From DASVLX01 sp035552275 (GTDB lineage: Bacteria; Actinomycetota; Actinomycetes; Mycobacteriales; Pseudonocardiaceae), in assembly GCA_035552275.1 (NCBI GenBank), contig DASZLR010000181.1, positions 1 to 55,953 of the forward strand: a stretch of 55,953 nt of DNA. The letters are read 5' to 3'. The notes beneath the pieces were generated by a model, which saw nothing but the letters and a program-made list of their open reading frames with translations, did not search any database and had not been told where the DNA came from. Within the stretch, counting starts at the first letter, position 1, and the number at the start of each line of letters is the position of its first letter. The position numbers and the translations under genes are program-made. Positions 32,728-41,210 of the stretch are shown here, piece after piece.

Positions 32728-34338
32728 CTAGACGCAGGCGTCGAAGTTGATGTCAGTCGGCACCGGGGTAATGGTTCCGGAGGCGTGGCCGGCGCTGATT
32801 TCCGCGGCATAGTCCACTTTCGGGCACTGGCCCGCGGTGATGTGCTGGAATGCCGCGCTGTTGCCGGTCACCGTGGTGTTCACCATGCCGCCGATGCCGA
32901 CTCCGGTCTGCACCCGCGCGCTCTGTGTTCCGGTTGTGTTGTCGGTGATCGACGCGCCGGTGCCGGTGTCGGCGGTGATTCCCGATCGGGCGGCGAACCA
33001 GGCTCGGCTGCCGTCGACCAGACCGATGTCGAAGTGCGTGTCCGGTCCGCTCCAGAAGTAGTTCCCGGTCAACGACGAGCCGGCGAAACCGAAAGTCGTG
33101 CCAGGCGTGGCGCCTTTCTCGTAGAGCGGATCGAAGCCGAGACCGCCGTACATCGAATTTCCAGCGGAGAGCACGTAGTTGCCGCGCACCGCCGAGTGCT
33201 GCGGCGAGTTGGCGGTGTTGCGATACACCACGATCGCGACGTCGGTCGAGTCCACGATCTGGTTGCCGGCGATGGTCGCGTCCTCGCAGTTGTCGGCGAT
33301 TCCGTCGGTCCAGTCGTTCGTGCGGTAGTGGTCGCTGGAGTAGGCGGTGATGAGGTTGGCCGACACCGTCTCGTTCGCGCACGGATAGCCGTTGAAACCG
33401 CCGAACAGGTACAACGAATTCGGCCCCTGGGCGTCGGAAATCCGATCACCGCTGACCGTGGTGTCGCCGCCGTAGGTGATCACGTCGTCCAGCGGCGCGG
33501 TGTTGTCGGGCGCGCCACGGGTGCCGTCGACCCAGATATCGCTGAGTGTCGCGCCGGCGGCCACCCGCACCATTCCGTCCACTGTGGTCGGTTTGGCGTA
33601 CGCCGGGTCGCGGACCAGCCGGGCCATGTTGGCGTAGTGCCGGGCGTCCGGCGCACCGGTGGTGGTCAGTGTGACGCCGGCCGGGATCCTCAGCGACGTG
33701 GTCAAGGTGATCAGCGCGCGCTGGGCCAGGGTCACCGTGCCGCCGCCGTGTGCGGCGGTCGAGTTCAGCAGGTCCTGCAAGGCTTTTTCGGTTCCGGCGA
33801 ATCCACTGCCGACAGTCGGCACGGCCATCGGCGGCTCGGTGCCGAAGTAGTACGAGGACGCGCTGGCATCGACAGCGCCCGAACAGATCAGCGGGACGAG
33901 CGCGCCGAATTCGCTGCTGGTGAAGAACTTGCTCACCACCGTCGGCCACGCAAGGCCCGAGCTGAGCTGCTGGGTCCAGCCGGCGAACCCGGACGGATCC
34001 GGCTCCCGGTTCAGCGCGCCACGGTAGAGCGCGACCAGTTCGGCGCTGTGGTCGTAACCCAGACCGGTGAACTCGGACGACTCGAAGAGCCCTTCGCCGT
34101 AGCCGGCCAGTGTGTCGGCGGTGCAGCCTGATTGGCGGAAATAGCCGACCGCGCGCTGCCAGCCAGCCTGGTCCGGGATTCGGCCCAGCGCCTCGGTGTA
34201 CAGCTTGGCGATGAACTGCGCCGGCACGTACGCCTGCGTGGCGGCGGACGCCTGAACGGCCGGAGCCAGACCGAGCACCAGACCGGCGGACGCTGCCACC
34301 ACGCCCGCGCTCAACAGCCTCCGTCGTTGCTTCCCCAC
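32728..34338 (-). CDS. Secreted DUF4214-like / right-handed beta-helix protein
   Basis: This 536-aa exported protein has a signal peptide (about 1-32), then a helical DUF4214-like region (about 35-160) with repeated Ala-Leu-x-Arg-x-Pro-Asp-x-x-Gly patterns. A right-handed parallel beta-helix follows (about 190-520) with many Asn- and Gly-rich turns of pectate-lyase type. It could bind or cleave an extracellular polysaccharide, but I see no assured catalytic residues. GTG at 34338 follows CAGGGGGTT. The frame is open further upstream but the signal peptide fixes the start here. The tannase-like gene at 43758 has a nearly identical start region (GGGGTTGGATGTGG). Confidence 0.75.
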   Translation of the reverse strand: MGKQRRRLLSAGVVAASAGLVLGLAPAVQASAATQAYVPAQFIAKLYTEALGRIPDQAGWQRAVGYFRQSGCTADTLAGYGEGLFESSEFTGLGYDHSAELVALYRGALNREPDPSGFAGWTQQLSSGLAWPTVVSKFFTSSEFGALVPLICSGAVDASASSYYFGTEPPMAVPTVGSGFAGTEKALQDLLNSTAAHGGGTVTLAQRALITLTTSLRIPAGVTLTTTGAPDARHYANMARLVRDPAYAKPTTVDGMVRVAAGATLSDIWVDGTRGAPDNTAPLDDVITYGGDTTVSGDRISDAQGPNSLYLFGGFNGYPCANETVSANLITAYSSDHYRTNDWTDGIADNCEDATIAGNQIVDSTDVAIVVYRNTANSPQHSAVRGNYVLSAGNSMYGGLGFDPLYEKGATPGTTFGFAGSSLTGNYFWSGPDTHFDIGLVDGSRAWFAARSGITADTGTGASITDNTTGTQSARVQTGVGIGGMVNTTVTGNSAAFQHITAGQCPKVDYAAEISAGHASGTITPVPTDINFDACV

Positions 34339-34418
34339 ATCAACCCCCTGCGATTCGCGAAAACGTGGCGAGGCTATCGCACCGTTCTCACCCCCGCACG
34401 GCTTTCGCGCCGAATCGC

Positions 34419-34868
34419 CTATGTCGCTCTGTCGCCGTATCGCTGCACCGCGTGGAGTTCGCTGCCGTTGTCCGGCAGCAGGTGGCCGTGCTCGCAGGCC
34501 AGGGTGGCCCGGACATGCGCACCGCACCCGGCGTGCCGCAACTCCAACGGCGGCCCCTCCGGACCGGCCAAGTGCCGGTCGCCCCATTGCATGAGCGCCG
34601 TGAGCACCGGCTGCAACTCGCGGCCCGCGTCGGTCAACCGGTACTCCTGCCGAACGCGGGAACCGGGCTCCCGGTAGTCGCGCTGGCCCACTATCCCGGC
34701 GGCGACCAGGCTCCGCAGCCGGTCGGTGAGCACCGCGCGCGGAGCGCCAGTCGCCTCCCGGATCGGCTCGAATCGGCGCACGCCAAGGAATATCTCACGC
34801 AGCACCAGCAACGACCATCGCTCCCCGACGATGTCCAGGGTCCTGGCCACCGAGCAAATACGTGACAT
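34419..34868 (-). CDS. HxlR-family transcriptional regulator
   Basis: This 149-aa protein has a single winged-helix HxlR domain (about 1-105). It has the family sequence pattern Cys-Ser-Val-Ala-Arg-Thr-Leu-Asp-Ile-Val-Gly-Glu-Arg-Trp, and LTDRLRSLVAAGIV as recognition helix. A C-terminal stretch has Cys and His (CGAHV and CEHGH) that could form a small metal or redox site. It is divergent from the thioesterase gene at 34920 and probably controls it. Confidence 0.9.
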   Translation of the reverse strand: MSRICSVARTLDIVGERWSLLVLREIFLGVRRFEPIREATGAPRAVLTDRLRSLVAAGIVGQRDYREPGSRVRQEYRLTDAGRELQPVLTALMQWGDRHLAGPEGPPLELRHAGCGAHVRATLACEHGHLLPDNGSELHAVQRYGDRAT

Positions 34869-34883
34869 GGGCTACTCCACTAG

Positions 34884-34897
34884 GTTCAACTTCCGAA
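34884..34897. promoter_or_regulatory. Candidate HxlR operator
   Basis: GTTCAACTTCCGAAC has GTTC/GAAC arms about the centre of the 51-base spacer between the divergent HxlR and thioesterase genes. Confidence 0.45.
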
Positions 34898-34919
34898 CTC
34901 AGATGCTACCGTCTGGGTC

Positions 34920-35438
34920 ATGGTCAGTGAAATGCCCGCACCCGAGTCCTGGGGCAACCCCCGCAGCAAGACCGTGACCTGGTACGACCCGCTGGCCGCC
35001 GCCAAGGTCGGCACCGAGCTCTCCGGCCTCGACCACCTCCGCGCGATAGCCGACGGCGAGCTGCCACCGCCGCCGATCGCTCTGCTGATGGGTTTGCGTC
35101 TGGTGAGCGCCGAGAAAGGCAGGGTCGCGTTCGCCTGCGAGCCGGACGAGTCGGTCTACAACCCCATCGGTTTGGTGCATGGCGGTCTGGTGTGCACGAT
35201 GCTCGACTCGGTCGTCGGCTGCGCGGTGCAGTCACTACTGCCGGCAGACACGGGTTACACGTCGATCGAGATCAAGGTCAATTACCTGCGACCGGTCCAC
35301 GCCGGCAGTGAGTTGCTGGCGACGGGCTGGGTCACCAAGCCAGGCCGGCGGGTCTCCTTCGCCGAAGGCGATGTCCGCGACGCCGAGGGCAAAGTCGTCG
35401 CCACCGCGTCCAGCACCTGCCTGATCATGGGCGACTGA
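34920..35438 (+). CDS. PaaI-type hotdog thioesterase
   Basis: This 172-aa hotdog-fold protein has the conserved NPIGLVHGGLVCTMLDS segment (about 79-95), in which the Asp and the HGG loop form the acyl-CoA thioesterase site. It is a likely cytoplasmic acyl-CoA hydrolase of unknown substrate. The ATG at 34920 is preceded by an AT-richer stretch and is divergent from the HxlR regulator. Confidence 0.87.
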   Translation: MVSEMPAPESWGNPRSKTVTWYDPLAAAKVGTELSGLDHLRAIADGELPPPPIALLMGLRLVSAEKGRVAFACEPDESVYNPIGLVHGGLVCTMLDSVVGCAVQSLLPADTGYTSIEIKVNYLRPVHAGSELLATGWVTKPGRRVSFAEGDVRDAEGKVVATASSTCLIMGD

Positions 35439-35462
35439 CTCCGCAGGACCTGCCGACGTCCG

Positions 35463-36091
35463 CTACCATCCGATATCACCTTCCAACGACCGCAAGAATG
35501 AATGCATTCCCGATGACGGGTTGTCATGCGGAAACTGCGTTCCGTCCCGTTCGTGACGGGCTTCGAGCAGTTTCGCTCGCCGTGCCGCCTTCTTCCGGAG
35601 CGGCATATAGAACGACGCGTCGATACTCTTGCCCGCACGCCGGTCCAGGGCGCGACTGGCCCTTTCTACCACGCAGGTGTCGACGAACCTATTGAATTCC
35701 TGGTGATGAAGGACCAGCCAGACCTCAAAGCACGGGTTGGATATCGCGAGCCTGATGCCATTCTGCTGAGCCAGCAGGATCGCGGCCTTCAGGTTGGATG
35801 GTTCTTGGGCCATTCGACGTCGAAGACGCACCAGCACTCGTCAACCTCCTGGTCCTTGTTGCGTTCTACAGCCAGTTGGACAAGTGTGAGTGGAGCCCCG
35901 TGCTCAGGGTGCAATTCGAGGTTGAGGGCGATATCCTCGGCGATATGCGAGAGTTTCTTGAGGCCGTTGACATAGTCGGGCTCCGAGTTCCGCCCTTCGG
36001 TGAAGACCACGATGGTCCGCAGCTCGGGACGCTTTTCGACAACCCTCTTCAAAGACCGTGCTTGTTTTCTGCGTGCAGCCACTGCGGTCAA
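35463..36091 (-). pseudogene. rloB: RloB-family protein, split by a one-base frameshift
   Basis: Two overlapping frames together give a complete RloB-like protein of about 209 aa. The first (from ATG 36091) covers about 86 residues, with VVFTEGRNSEPDYVNGLKKL and then CWCVFDVEW. It then stops at 35789. The second frame (to 35463) continues AQEPSNLKAA, then ISNPCFEVWLVLHH. Adding one G near 35808-35813 (TGGCCC to TGGGCCC) restores a clean join, VFDVEW-AQEPSN. The ATG overlaps the stop of the ATPase gene by 4 bases. The break may be real inactivation, phase variation or a sequencing error. Confidence 0.75.
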
Positions 36092-37380
36092 CCGATCAAT
36101 CCGAGCGCACGAAGAAACGGCGTCCGATCGATCTCCGGCAGCGCGCCGAATCGCCCGTGGAGGTAGGCGTTCTCCAGGTTCTGGGACTTGCGTACCCGCT
36201 CCCCCGCGAATTCCGCCAAGGCTCCCAACCGGGTCGAGCCGTCCGGACCTTTGTCCGTCAGCCAGACCTCATCCCGATTGAGGTGGTTCAGCAGACTCGT
36301 GTCGTGCGAAGTAAACACCAACTGGGCGCCCAATGGGTTTGTGGTCGTGTCGTGGAACAACTGGATCAGCTGCGCCGACAGGGTCGGATGAAGGCTGGCG
36401 TCCAGTTCGTCAAACAAGAGGAGTGATCCCTCCCGCAGCGCCGTCAGCACGGGGCCGATGAGCTGGAACCAGGTCCGGGTGCCTTCCGACTCCGCAGCGA
36501 ACTCCAACGGGGCACGTTCGTCCGCGGTGCGGTGAATGAGTCGGACCCGCCGCCGTGTGCGGACCTCCGATGACTCTGGAAAGCTGACTTCCTGCTTGTC
36601 TATCACCACGTCCTCGATACCGAGATCAGCGAGCCGCAGAAGCGACAGCGCCTGCGCGCGGTCCGCGCCTTCAAGCCCTGACGCTGGAAGCTCACGATCT
36701 CCGAACAACGACAGCTGATCGCGTTCACCGAACCACTGCAATGTCGCAGGCGAGCCTACCGAACTATATTTCGTTCTGGGGAAGCTACCTGGACGACGCT
36801 GGGTCAATCCCAGAGTCTGCGCACGCAGAAGATCGCGTGCGAAATTGGAAACCAGTGGCTCATCGAACCGACGGGCGATCGACAACGCGAGCGCGCGCTC
36901 AGTGAGTAGTTCTCGGGTTCCGGACAGTCCGCCAAGTCCACGCTGAAGCCTGAGCTCGTTGCCATCGCGCTCGAAGATACGTCGGCGTTTCTTCTCGGGG
37001 TAGTGGAATAGCCCCTCGTACAGCACCTGCTCGCGGTCGATTTCGAGGGCGTACTCGAACCTGATTCCGTCGATGATCGACTCGATGACGAATTCGCTCG
37101 GCTTGCTCGGGCCGGCGCCGAAGGCGAACGGCTCGATCGGAATCTCGTCGTCCCACATTCGTAGCGAGTGCTGCACGGCGTCGCGCACCCAGGCGAAGGC
37201 AGCGATGAAGTTTGACTTGCCTGAGGCATTCGGCCCGAATATGGCGGCGACGGGCAGCAAGCTCTCACCGAGCATCGGCTGGTCGCGTGCTGCCGGACGG
37301 TCGCGGTCGATCGCGACCATCGACAGCTCGGTGGGCACGGCCATCGATCGGTAGTTCGATGCCTCAAAACGGATCAGCAC
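36088..37380 (-). CDS. rloA: RloA-like AAA15/ABC-type ATPase of a two-gene defence module
   Basis: This 430-aa SMC/ABC-like ATPase has Walker A GPNASGKS (about 49-56), the signature-like region near 310, Walker B LLLFDELDASLHP and a switch His in VFTSHDT. It is paired with RloB. AAA15 ATPase + RloB pairs are known as RloAB/AbiL-type phage-exclusion modules and resemble PARIS in layout. The start is probably the GTG at 37380 (Met-Leu-Ile-Arg-Phe, where family similarity begins). A GTG at 37407 adds 9 residues. The partner gene is frameshifted, so the module may be off. Confidence 0.8.
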   Translation of the reverse strand: MLIRFEASNYRSMAVPTELSMVAIDRDRPAARDQPMLGESLLPVAAIFGPNASGKSNFIAAFAWVRDAVQHSLRMWDDEIPIEPFAFGAGPSKPSEFVIESIIDGIRFEYALEIDREQVLYEGLFHYPEKKRRRIFERDGNELRLQRGLGGLSGTRELLTERALALSIARRFDEPLVSNFARDLLRAQTLGLTQRRPGSFPRTKYSSVGSPATLQWFGERDQLSLFGDRELPASGLEGADRAQALSLLRLADLGIEDVVIDKQEVSFPESSEVRTRRRVRLIHRTADERAPLEFAAESEGTRTWFQLIGPVLTALREGSLLLFDELDASLHPTLSAQLIQLFHDTTTNPLGAQLVFTSHDTSLLNHLNRDEVWLTDKGPDGSTRLGALAEFAGERVRKSQNLENAYLHGRFGALPEIDRTPFLRALGLIG

Positions 37381-37618
37381 GGCATCACCGTGCCCCCTCC
37401 TGCACACCTAGGCAGCAGGGTAACGGGCAATTTTGAACGATCGTGACGATGATGGGGCTTAGCTAGCGTCCTGGGCGCAGGCAGGCAGCGTGGGACGCGA
37501 AGCGCACGCCAGGTCTTGGCGATGGCGATGGCTTGCTGGTAGAGGGCCACAAGAAACGTCTGGGGCAATAACACGCCCACGATCCCGCCGGTCACCGACG
37601 GCTGAGACGCGAGGAAAG

Positions 37619-37666
37619 GGAGCCGGCCCGGCGCCTGGGGGACACGCGGGGCCGGCTCCGGTTTTT
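37619..37666. terminator. Hairpin after the DUF397 gene
   Basis: GGAGCCGGCCC (37619-37629) and GGGCCGGCTCC (37649-37659) form an 11-base stem, followed on the plus strand by five T residues. It abuts the minus-strand DUF397 stop and probably ends that operon. The rest of the 257-base spacer (37408-37664) shows no gene or tRNA. Confidence 0.65.
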
Positions 37667-37838
37667 AGCCTAGCAGACCGTCCTTGACCGCGGTGAGGAA
37701 GGGCCGCAAGTCGGCGCGCAGGACTGGACCGTGGGGGTTCTTGGAGTCACGCGCCCGATCCAGGCTGCCCGCCAACTCGACGCAGTTCGTCTCCTGGCCG
37801 CTGTGGCTGGACTTGCGCCACGAGGGCATCATCGTCAT
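37665..37838 (-). CDS. DUF397 small protein
   Basis: This 57-aa DUF397 domain protein has the family core Trp-Arg-Lys-Ser-Ser-His-Ser-Gly, then Asn-Cys-Val-Glu, then Val-Arg-Asp-Ser-Lys-like, then Phe-Leu. The ATG at 37838 overlaps the stop of the XRE gene (ATGA), with GGAG upstream. DUF397 genes nearly always follow an XRE-DUF5753 regulator in actinomycetes. They are linked to development and pathway control, but their biochemical role is open. Confidence 0.9.
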   Translation of the reverse strand: MTMMPSWRKSSHSGQETNCVELAGSLDRARDSKNPHGPVLRADLRPFLTAVKDGLLG

Positions 37839-38743
37839 TCCTGCTTCTCCAATCCACTCATCATCTGGGTGATATACGCCGCGGAGTCGTCGGGGTCCAT
37901 CGCCGCCCGCCGGATCTCGGGCACCGCCAGTTTGTAGGCCGTCACATCTGGATCGTCGTACAGAAACGCCGAGGATCGGTGATGTTCCAGATGCACGATC
38001 GACGGCGCTTCGGCGAAGTTGTAGAGCACGACCGGCCCTTGAAGCCCTGGGTGCCAGCCGTCCGCAATGCGCACGACCTGGAGAGTAATCGCAGGCAGAG
38101 CGGCCGCCTTCAGCAGTTGTCGGCATTGTTCGGCCAGCACGTCCGAACCGCCGACCCGTTGCCGCAATGCCCACTCGCCGACGAACACGGTGTAGTCGAC
38201 CGGTGGCCGATCGTCACGATCTTCAGTCAGGATTTTTCGGCGATCAATACGGAGCTCAACTCGTGCGTCGATTTCGGCGCGCGACAAGGTGGCATCTGCG
38301 CCGATGATGGCGCGGGCATAGTCAGCGGTTTGCAGTAGGCCTGGCACCAGCAGCGGGGCGCACTCGATAACTTCTGTGGCAGTGCGCTCGCATTCGAGCA
38401 GGGCTTCCAGTTGCTGGGCGATTCCGGGGACCCCGGTGGTGAGCCAGTTGCGCTGGGCGGCGTTGCGGGAGAGATCGAGGATCTCGCCCCGTCGTTTGCC
38501 GGTCACGCCGATCACGGCGAGCATCGACGCGACGTCGTCGGGATGCGGCACCCGCTTCCCGTTCTCCCACTGGGAGATCGTCGCGTGCGACATCTGTAGC
38601 CGACGGGCGACTTCCCGTACCCCGAAGTTGCGAGCGATCCGTGCCCTCCGTAGAGCGGAGGCCAGCGCGCGTGTGCGCGGTGTACCTGCGGTGTCGCCCA
38701 CGTACCACACCTTACGGCTTTCCTGAGTCAATTCAAACACCAC
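37835..38743 (-). CDS. XRE-family regulator with DUF5753 domain
   Basis: This protein of up to 302 aa has a helix-turn-helix at about 25-85 (VREVARRLQMSHATISQWENGKR) and a DUF5753 domain at about 105-295. It pairs with the DUF397 gene directly after it. This is the standard actinomycete XRE-DUF397 module. The start is unsure: ATG at 38743, or GTG at 38710 or 38701, which would better fit relatives. It is divergent from a 71-aa protein gene. Confidence 0.9.
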   Translation of the reverse strand: MVFELTQESRKVWYVGDTAGTPRTRALASALRRARIARNFGVREVARRLQMSHATISQWENGKRVPHPDDVASMLAVIGVTGKRRGEILDLSRNAAQRNWLTTGVPGIAQQLEALLECERTATEVIECAPLLVPGLLQTADYARAIIGADATLSRAEIDARVELRIDRRKILTEDRDDRPPVDYTVFVGEWALRQRVGGSDVLAEQCRQLLKAAALPAITLQVVRIADGWHPGLQGPVVLYNFAEAPSIVHLEHHRSSAFLYDDPDVTAYKLAVPEIRRAAMDPDDSAAYITQMMSGLEKQE

Positions 38744-38862
38744 CCAAATGGATGAACGACCGCGCTTGCGGTCCAGGTATGTGACCAGTCATTGATAGGA
38801 GCCGTGACCAGGTGGGCACCGGTCACCGAAACCATAACCGCACCCGAGAAAGGCCGCATCAG

Positions 38863-39078
38863 ATGCAGCATGAAGCCAGTTGCCGAGTCTCGATCGAGGC
38901 CAACGCGTCGATCGCGATCGACACCTACGCCAACGAGGTTAGCTTCCGGTTCGGCTCGGACGACGCGCTGGTCTTGGACTTCGATCCGAAGGCGCTGGGC
39001 AAGTTCCTGGCCGTGGCACCGGCCGCGCTTGAGGAGTCACAGGAGAAGATGGCCGAGCGTATCGCCGAGGAGGGTTGA
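38863..39078 (+). CDS. Small protein of unknown function divergent from the XRE-DUF397 pair
   Basis: This 71-aa acidic protein has no recognised domain. It has a predicted beta-rich start (SCRVSIEANASIAIDTY) and a helical Glu-rich tail. The ATG at 38863 follows GAGAAAGG. Short acidic proteins divergent from XRE-DUF397 genes are common in related actinomycetes and may be part of the module. The 119-base spacer (38744-38862) holds the divergent promoters. Confidence 0.6.
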   Translation: MQHEASCRVSIEANASIAIDTYANEVSFRFGSDDALVLDFDPKALGKFLAVAPAALEESQEKMAERIAEEG

Positions 39079-39086
39079 CGCGAGGC

Positions 39087-40049
39087 TCATCCAGCGGTGG
39101 CGGCCGGTGCGGCGGCACCGGCGAAAAGATCGTTCTCAGGCTCGCCCGCCTGGTTCGGAGCAGCGGTACCACGCAGGATCCGAAAATATTCCACACCGAA
39201 CGGGCGGCCAGGCGCATCGGCGAGGGTGAAGAACCAGCCGTTGACACCCAACTGAGTTCGGTGCGCCCGCATCGCCGCCACCTTGGCGTCGGCCATCTCA
39301 TGCGCGTCGATGCGCGCGGTCACAGCCTCGTCCGGTACGCCGAACGGCAATGCCTCGACCGGCGGCGGATCACCGGCGAACGTGAACGGGTTCCCTGGAA
39401 TGTCCAGTGTGGACATGTATTCGGCAACGTGGAGCAACTGGCTGTACGGAACGGCCGACGCATAGAGCTTGGTGACCGACCAGGCATCGCCGGCGTCCGG
39501 GAACGTCGCCGGATCGGCGGCCGCGTCGTACGCGGCGATGGCGACGTCGTGCGCGCGGATGTGGTCAGGGTGGCCATAACCGCCGTTTTCGTCGTAGGTC
39601 AGGATGACCTGCGGCCGAACCTCGCGGATGATGGCGACCAATTGTCCGATCTGCTCGGCCAGGTCGCCGTCGGCGAACGCGCGAGGGTGGTGGACGCGCG
39701 CATCCGCCATGCCCGAATCCCACCAGGAACCCGGTCCGCCGAGGAATCGGACATCGGTCAGTCCCAGTTCGCTGGCCGCCGACCGCAGTTCGGCGACCCG
39801 AAGCTCGCCCAACCGCTCGGCCGAATCGTCGCTGCCGTCGTGGTTCCCCTTGACGAGCGCGTTTTCGCCACGCTCTCCCCTGGTGCACGTCACCAGTGTC
39901 ACCGGGATTCCCCGCGCCCGGTAATGCGCGATGGTCACGCCGGTGGTGCTCGTCTCGTCGTCCGGGTGGGCGTGGACGAGCAGCAGCCGCAACGGATTGC
40001 CGTCGTGATCGACGGCGGTCGAAACGGCAGGCACCGTCGAATCGGGCAC
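39087..40049 (-). CDS. mshB: PIG-L / MshB-like GlcNAc-inositol deacetylase (mycothiol pathway or relative)
   Basis: This 320-aa zinc-dependent deacetylase of the LmbE/PIG-L family has the metal motif AHPDDE (27-32) and the late histidines in GGYGHPDHIRAHD. Its length and these motifs fit MshB, which removes acetyl from GlcNAc-Ins in mycothiol synthesis. The GTG at 40049 overlaps the TAG of the SRPBCC gene (TAGTG). That coupling, and the adjacent TetR operator, are unusual for a housekeeping MshB, so a paralogue with a special role is possible. Confidence 0.8.
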   Translation of the reverse strand: MPDSTVPAVSTAVDHDGNPLRLLLVHAHPDDETSTTGVTIAHYRARGIPVTLVTCTRGERGENALVKGNHDGSDDSAERLGELRVAELRSAASELGLTDVRFLGGPGSWWDSGMADARVHHPRAFADGDLAEQIGQLVAIIREVRPQVILTYDENGGYGHPDHIRAHDVAIAAYDAAADPATFPDAGDAWSVTKLYASAVPYSQLLHVAEYMSTLDIPGNPFTFAGDPPPVEALPFGVPDEAVTARIDAHEMADAKVAAMRAHRTQLGVNGWFFTLADAPGRPFGVEYFRILRGTAAPNQAGEPENDLFAGAAAPAATAG

Positions 40050-40534
40050 TACGGTCGCCCCGCTTCGACATGCTCCTTGAGCCGGTCCAGCGTGGTGGCG
40101 ATGTGGGCGTTGTTGGCGCCGATGCGGTTGGGCACGCCGGTAATCATGATGGCCAGCGGAATGAACCACAACGGCACCCGCAGCCAATTGCTTTCGGTGA
40201 CCACACAGCCCTGATCGGCCGGCTCGATGTCGTACTGCCAGCGGGAGATCGGCACATTGAACGGCGTGTTGACCTCGTAGGCGAACCGGCGCTCCGGCTC
40301 CAGTTCGGTGATCTCGCAGGTGGTCACCCAGCGCCGCCGGCCGTTGCGGTTGAAGCCCCGGAACTGCGCTCCGACAGCGGCTTCCGTCGCGCCCGCCAAC
40401 CACGTGGCGCGGTAGGCCTCCTCGGCGAATTGGATCATGGTCGGCGGATCGCTGATCAGCGAATAGACCTCGGCCGGCGCCGCGCTGATCGTCACCCGCC
40501 CGGTGGCGATCGGCTTGTCCCTGGTTATCAGCAT
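40049..40534 (-). CDS. SRPBCC (START-like) family protein
   Basis: This 161-aa SRPBCC domain protein, a hydrophobic ligand cradle, has the usual first strand and ISAAPAEVYSLISDP helix, and a long C-terminal helix ending in the linker to the overlapping deacetylase gene. A hydrophobic PLWFIPLAIMITG segment (about 123-135) may reflect membrane or ligand contact. ATG at 40534 follows GGGAGG. It is the first gene after the TetR operator. Confidence 0.85.
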   Translation of the reverse strand: MLITRDKPIATGRVTISAAPAEVYSLISDPPTMIQFAEEAYRATWLAGATEAAVGAQFRGFNRNGRRRWVTTCEITELEPERRFAYEVNTPFNVPISRWQYDIEPADQGCVVTESNWLRVPLWFIPLAIMITGVPNRIGANNAHIATTLDRLKEHVEAGRP

Positions 40535-40545
40535 GTCGACCTCCC

Positions 40546-40566
40546 GATGTAAGCGGTGATTACATC
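40546..40566. promoter_or_regulatory. TetR operator upstream of the SRPBCC-deacetylase pair
   Basis: GATGTAA and TTACATC arms flank a 7-base spacer, giving a perfect 21-base dyad. It lies 12 bases before the SRPBCC start and 17 bases after the TetR stop. It is a clear repressor site. Confidence 0.75.
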
Positions 40567-40583
40567 AGCAGGATCGGGGTTGG

Positions 40584-41183
40584 TCAAGACCCCGGCATGA
40601 TGCCCTGGCCGAACACGTCCAGCACCCGCTCGACAAGCTGCTCGGCGTTCTCGGCCGGCAGGAATCCGTCCACGATCATCTGGGAGAGCCCGTACACCAG
40701 GGCGTGCGCGGCGAGGTTCACCACCGCCGGGTCGCCGGAGCGCAGTTCGCCCACCCGCTGGCCGGCCACGATCAACTCGGTCACGTACTGCTCGAACTCG
40801 GCCAGACCGGACCGCAGCGCCGCCGGCTGATCGCGCCGGTACACCGCCGACCGCAGCACCTGGAACCGGTGCGGATATCTGGCGGCATATCGGACAAATG
40901 CCAGGCCGAAGGCACGAAACGTCGAACATTCGGCGGCGGCCACCGCGGCGGCCTGCCAGTCCCGAAAATCGATCACGACCTTTTCGGTGACCGCCGTCAG
41001 CAACGCCTGCCGATCGGCGAAATGCCGGAATGGGGCGCCGGAGGACACGCCGGCCCGGCGGGCGACCTCACGAACGGTCACGTGTTCGACGCCGCCCTCA
41101 TCGAGCAGTTCCAGCGCGGCTTCCGTCAATGCGGCGCGCAGCGCACCATGGTGGTAAGCGCCGCGGGCGGACGATTCGCTCAC
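40584..41183 (-). CDS. TetR-family transcriptional regulator
   Basis: This 199-aa repressor has a helix-turn-helix at about 12-60 (HVTVREVARRAGVSSGAPFRHF) and an all-helical ligand domain. The N-terminus Ala-Tyr-His-His-Gly-Ala-Leu-Arg is common in this TetR branch. It probably binds the 21-base dyad at 40546-40566 and controls the SRPBCC-deacetylase genes downstream. GTG at 41183 is the first reasonable start. Confidence 0.9.
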   Translation of the reverse strand: MSESSARGAYHHGALRAALTEAALELLDEGGVEHVTVREVARRAGVSSGAPFRHFADRQALLTAVTEKVVIDFRDWQAAAVAAAECSTFRAFGLAFVRYAARYPHRFQVLRSAVYRRDQPAALRSGLAEFEQYVTELIVAGQRVGELRSGDPAVVNLAAHALVYGLSQMIVDGFLPAENAEQLVERVLDVFGQGIMPGS

Positions 41184-41210
41184 CCTGGCAGTATCACCAC
41201 CAAGGCGCCG

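Noticed and set aside
36188..36718. Plus-strand open frames opposite the RloA ATPase
   Set aside because: No ribosome sites or families; the minus-strand Walker motifs establish the coding strand.
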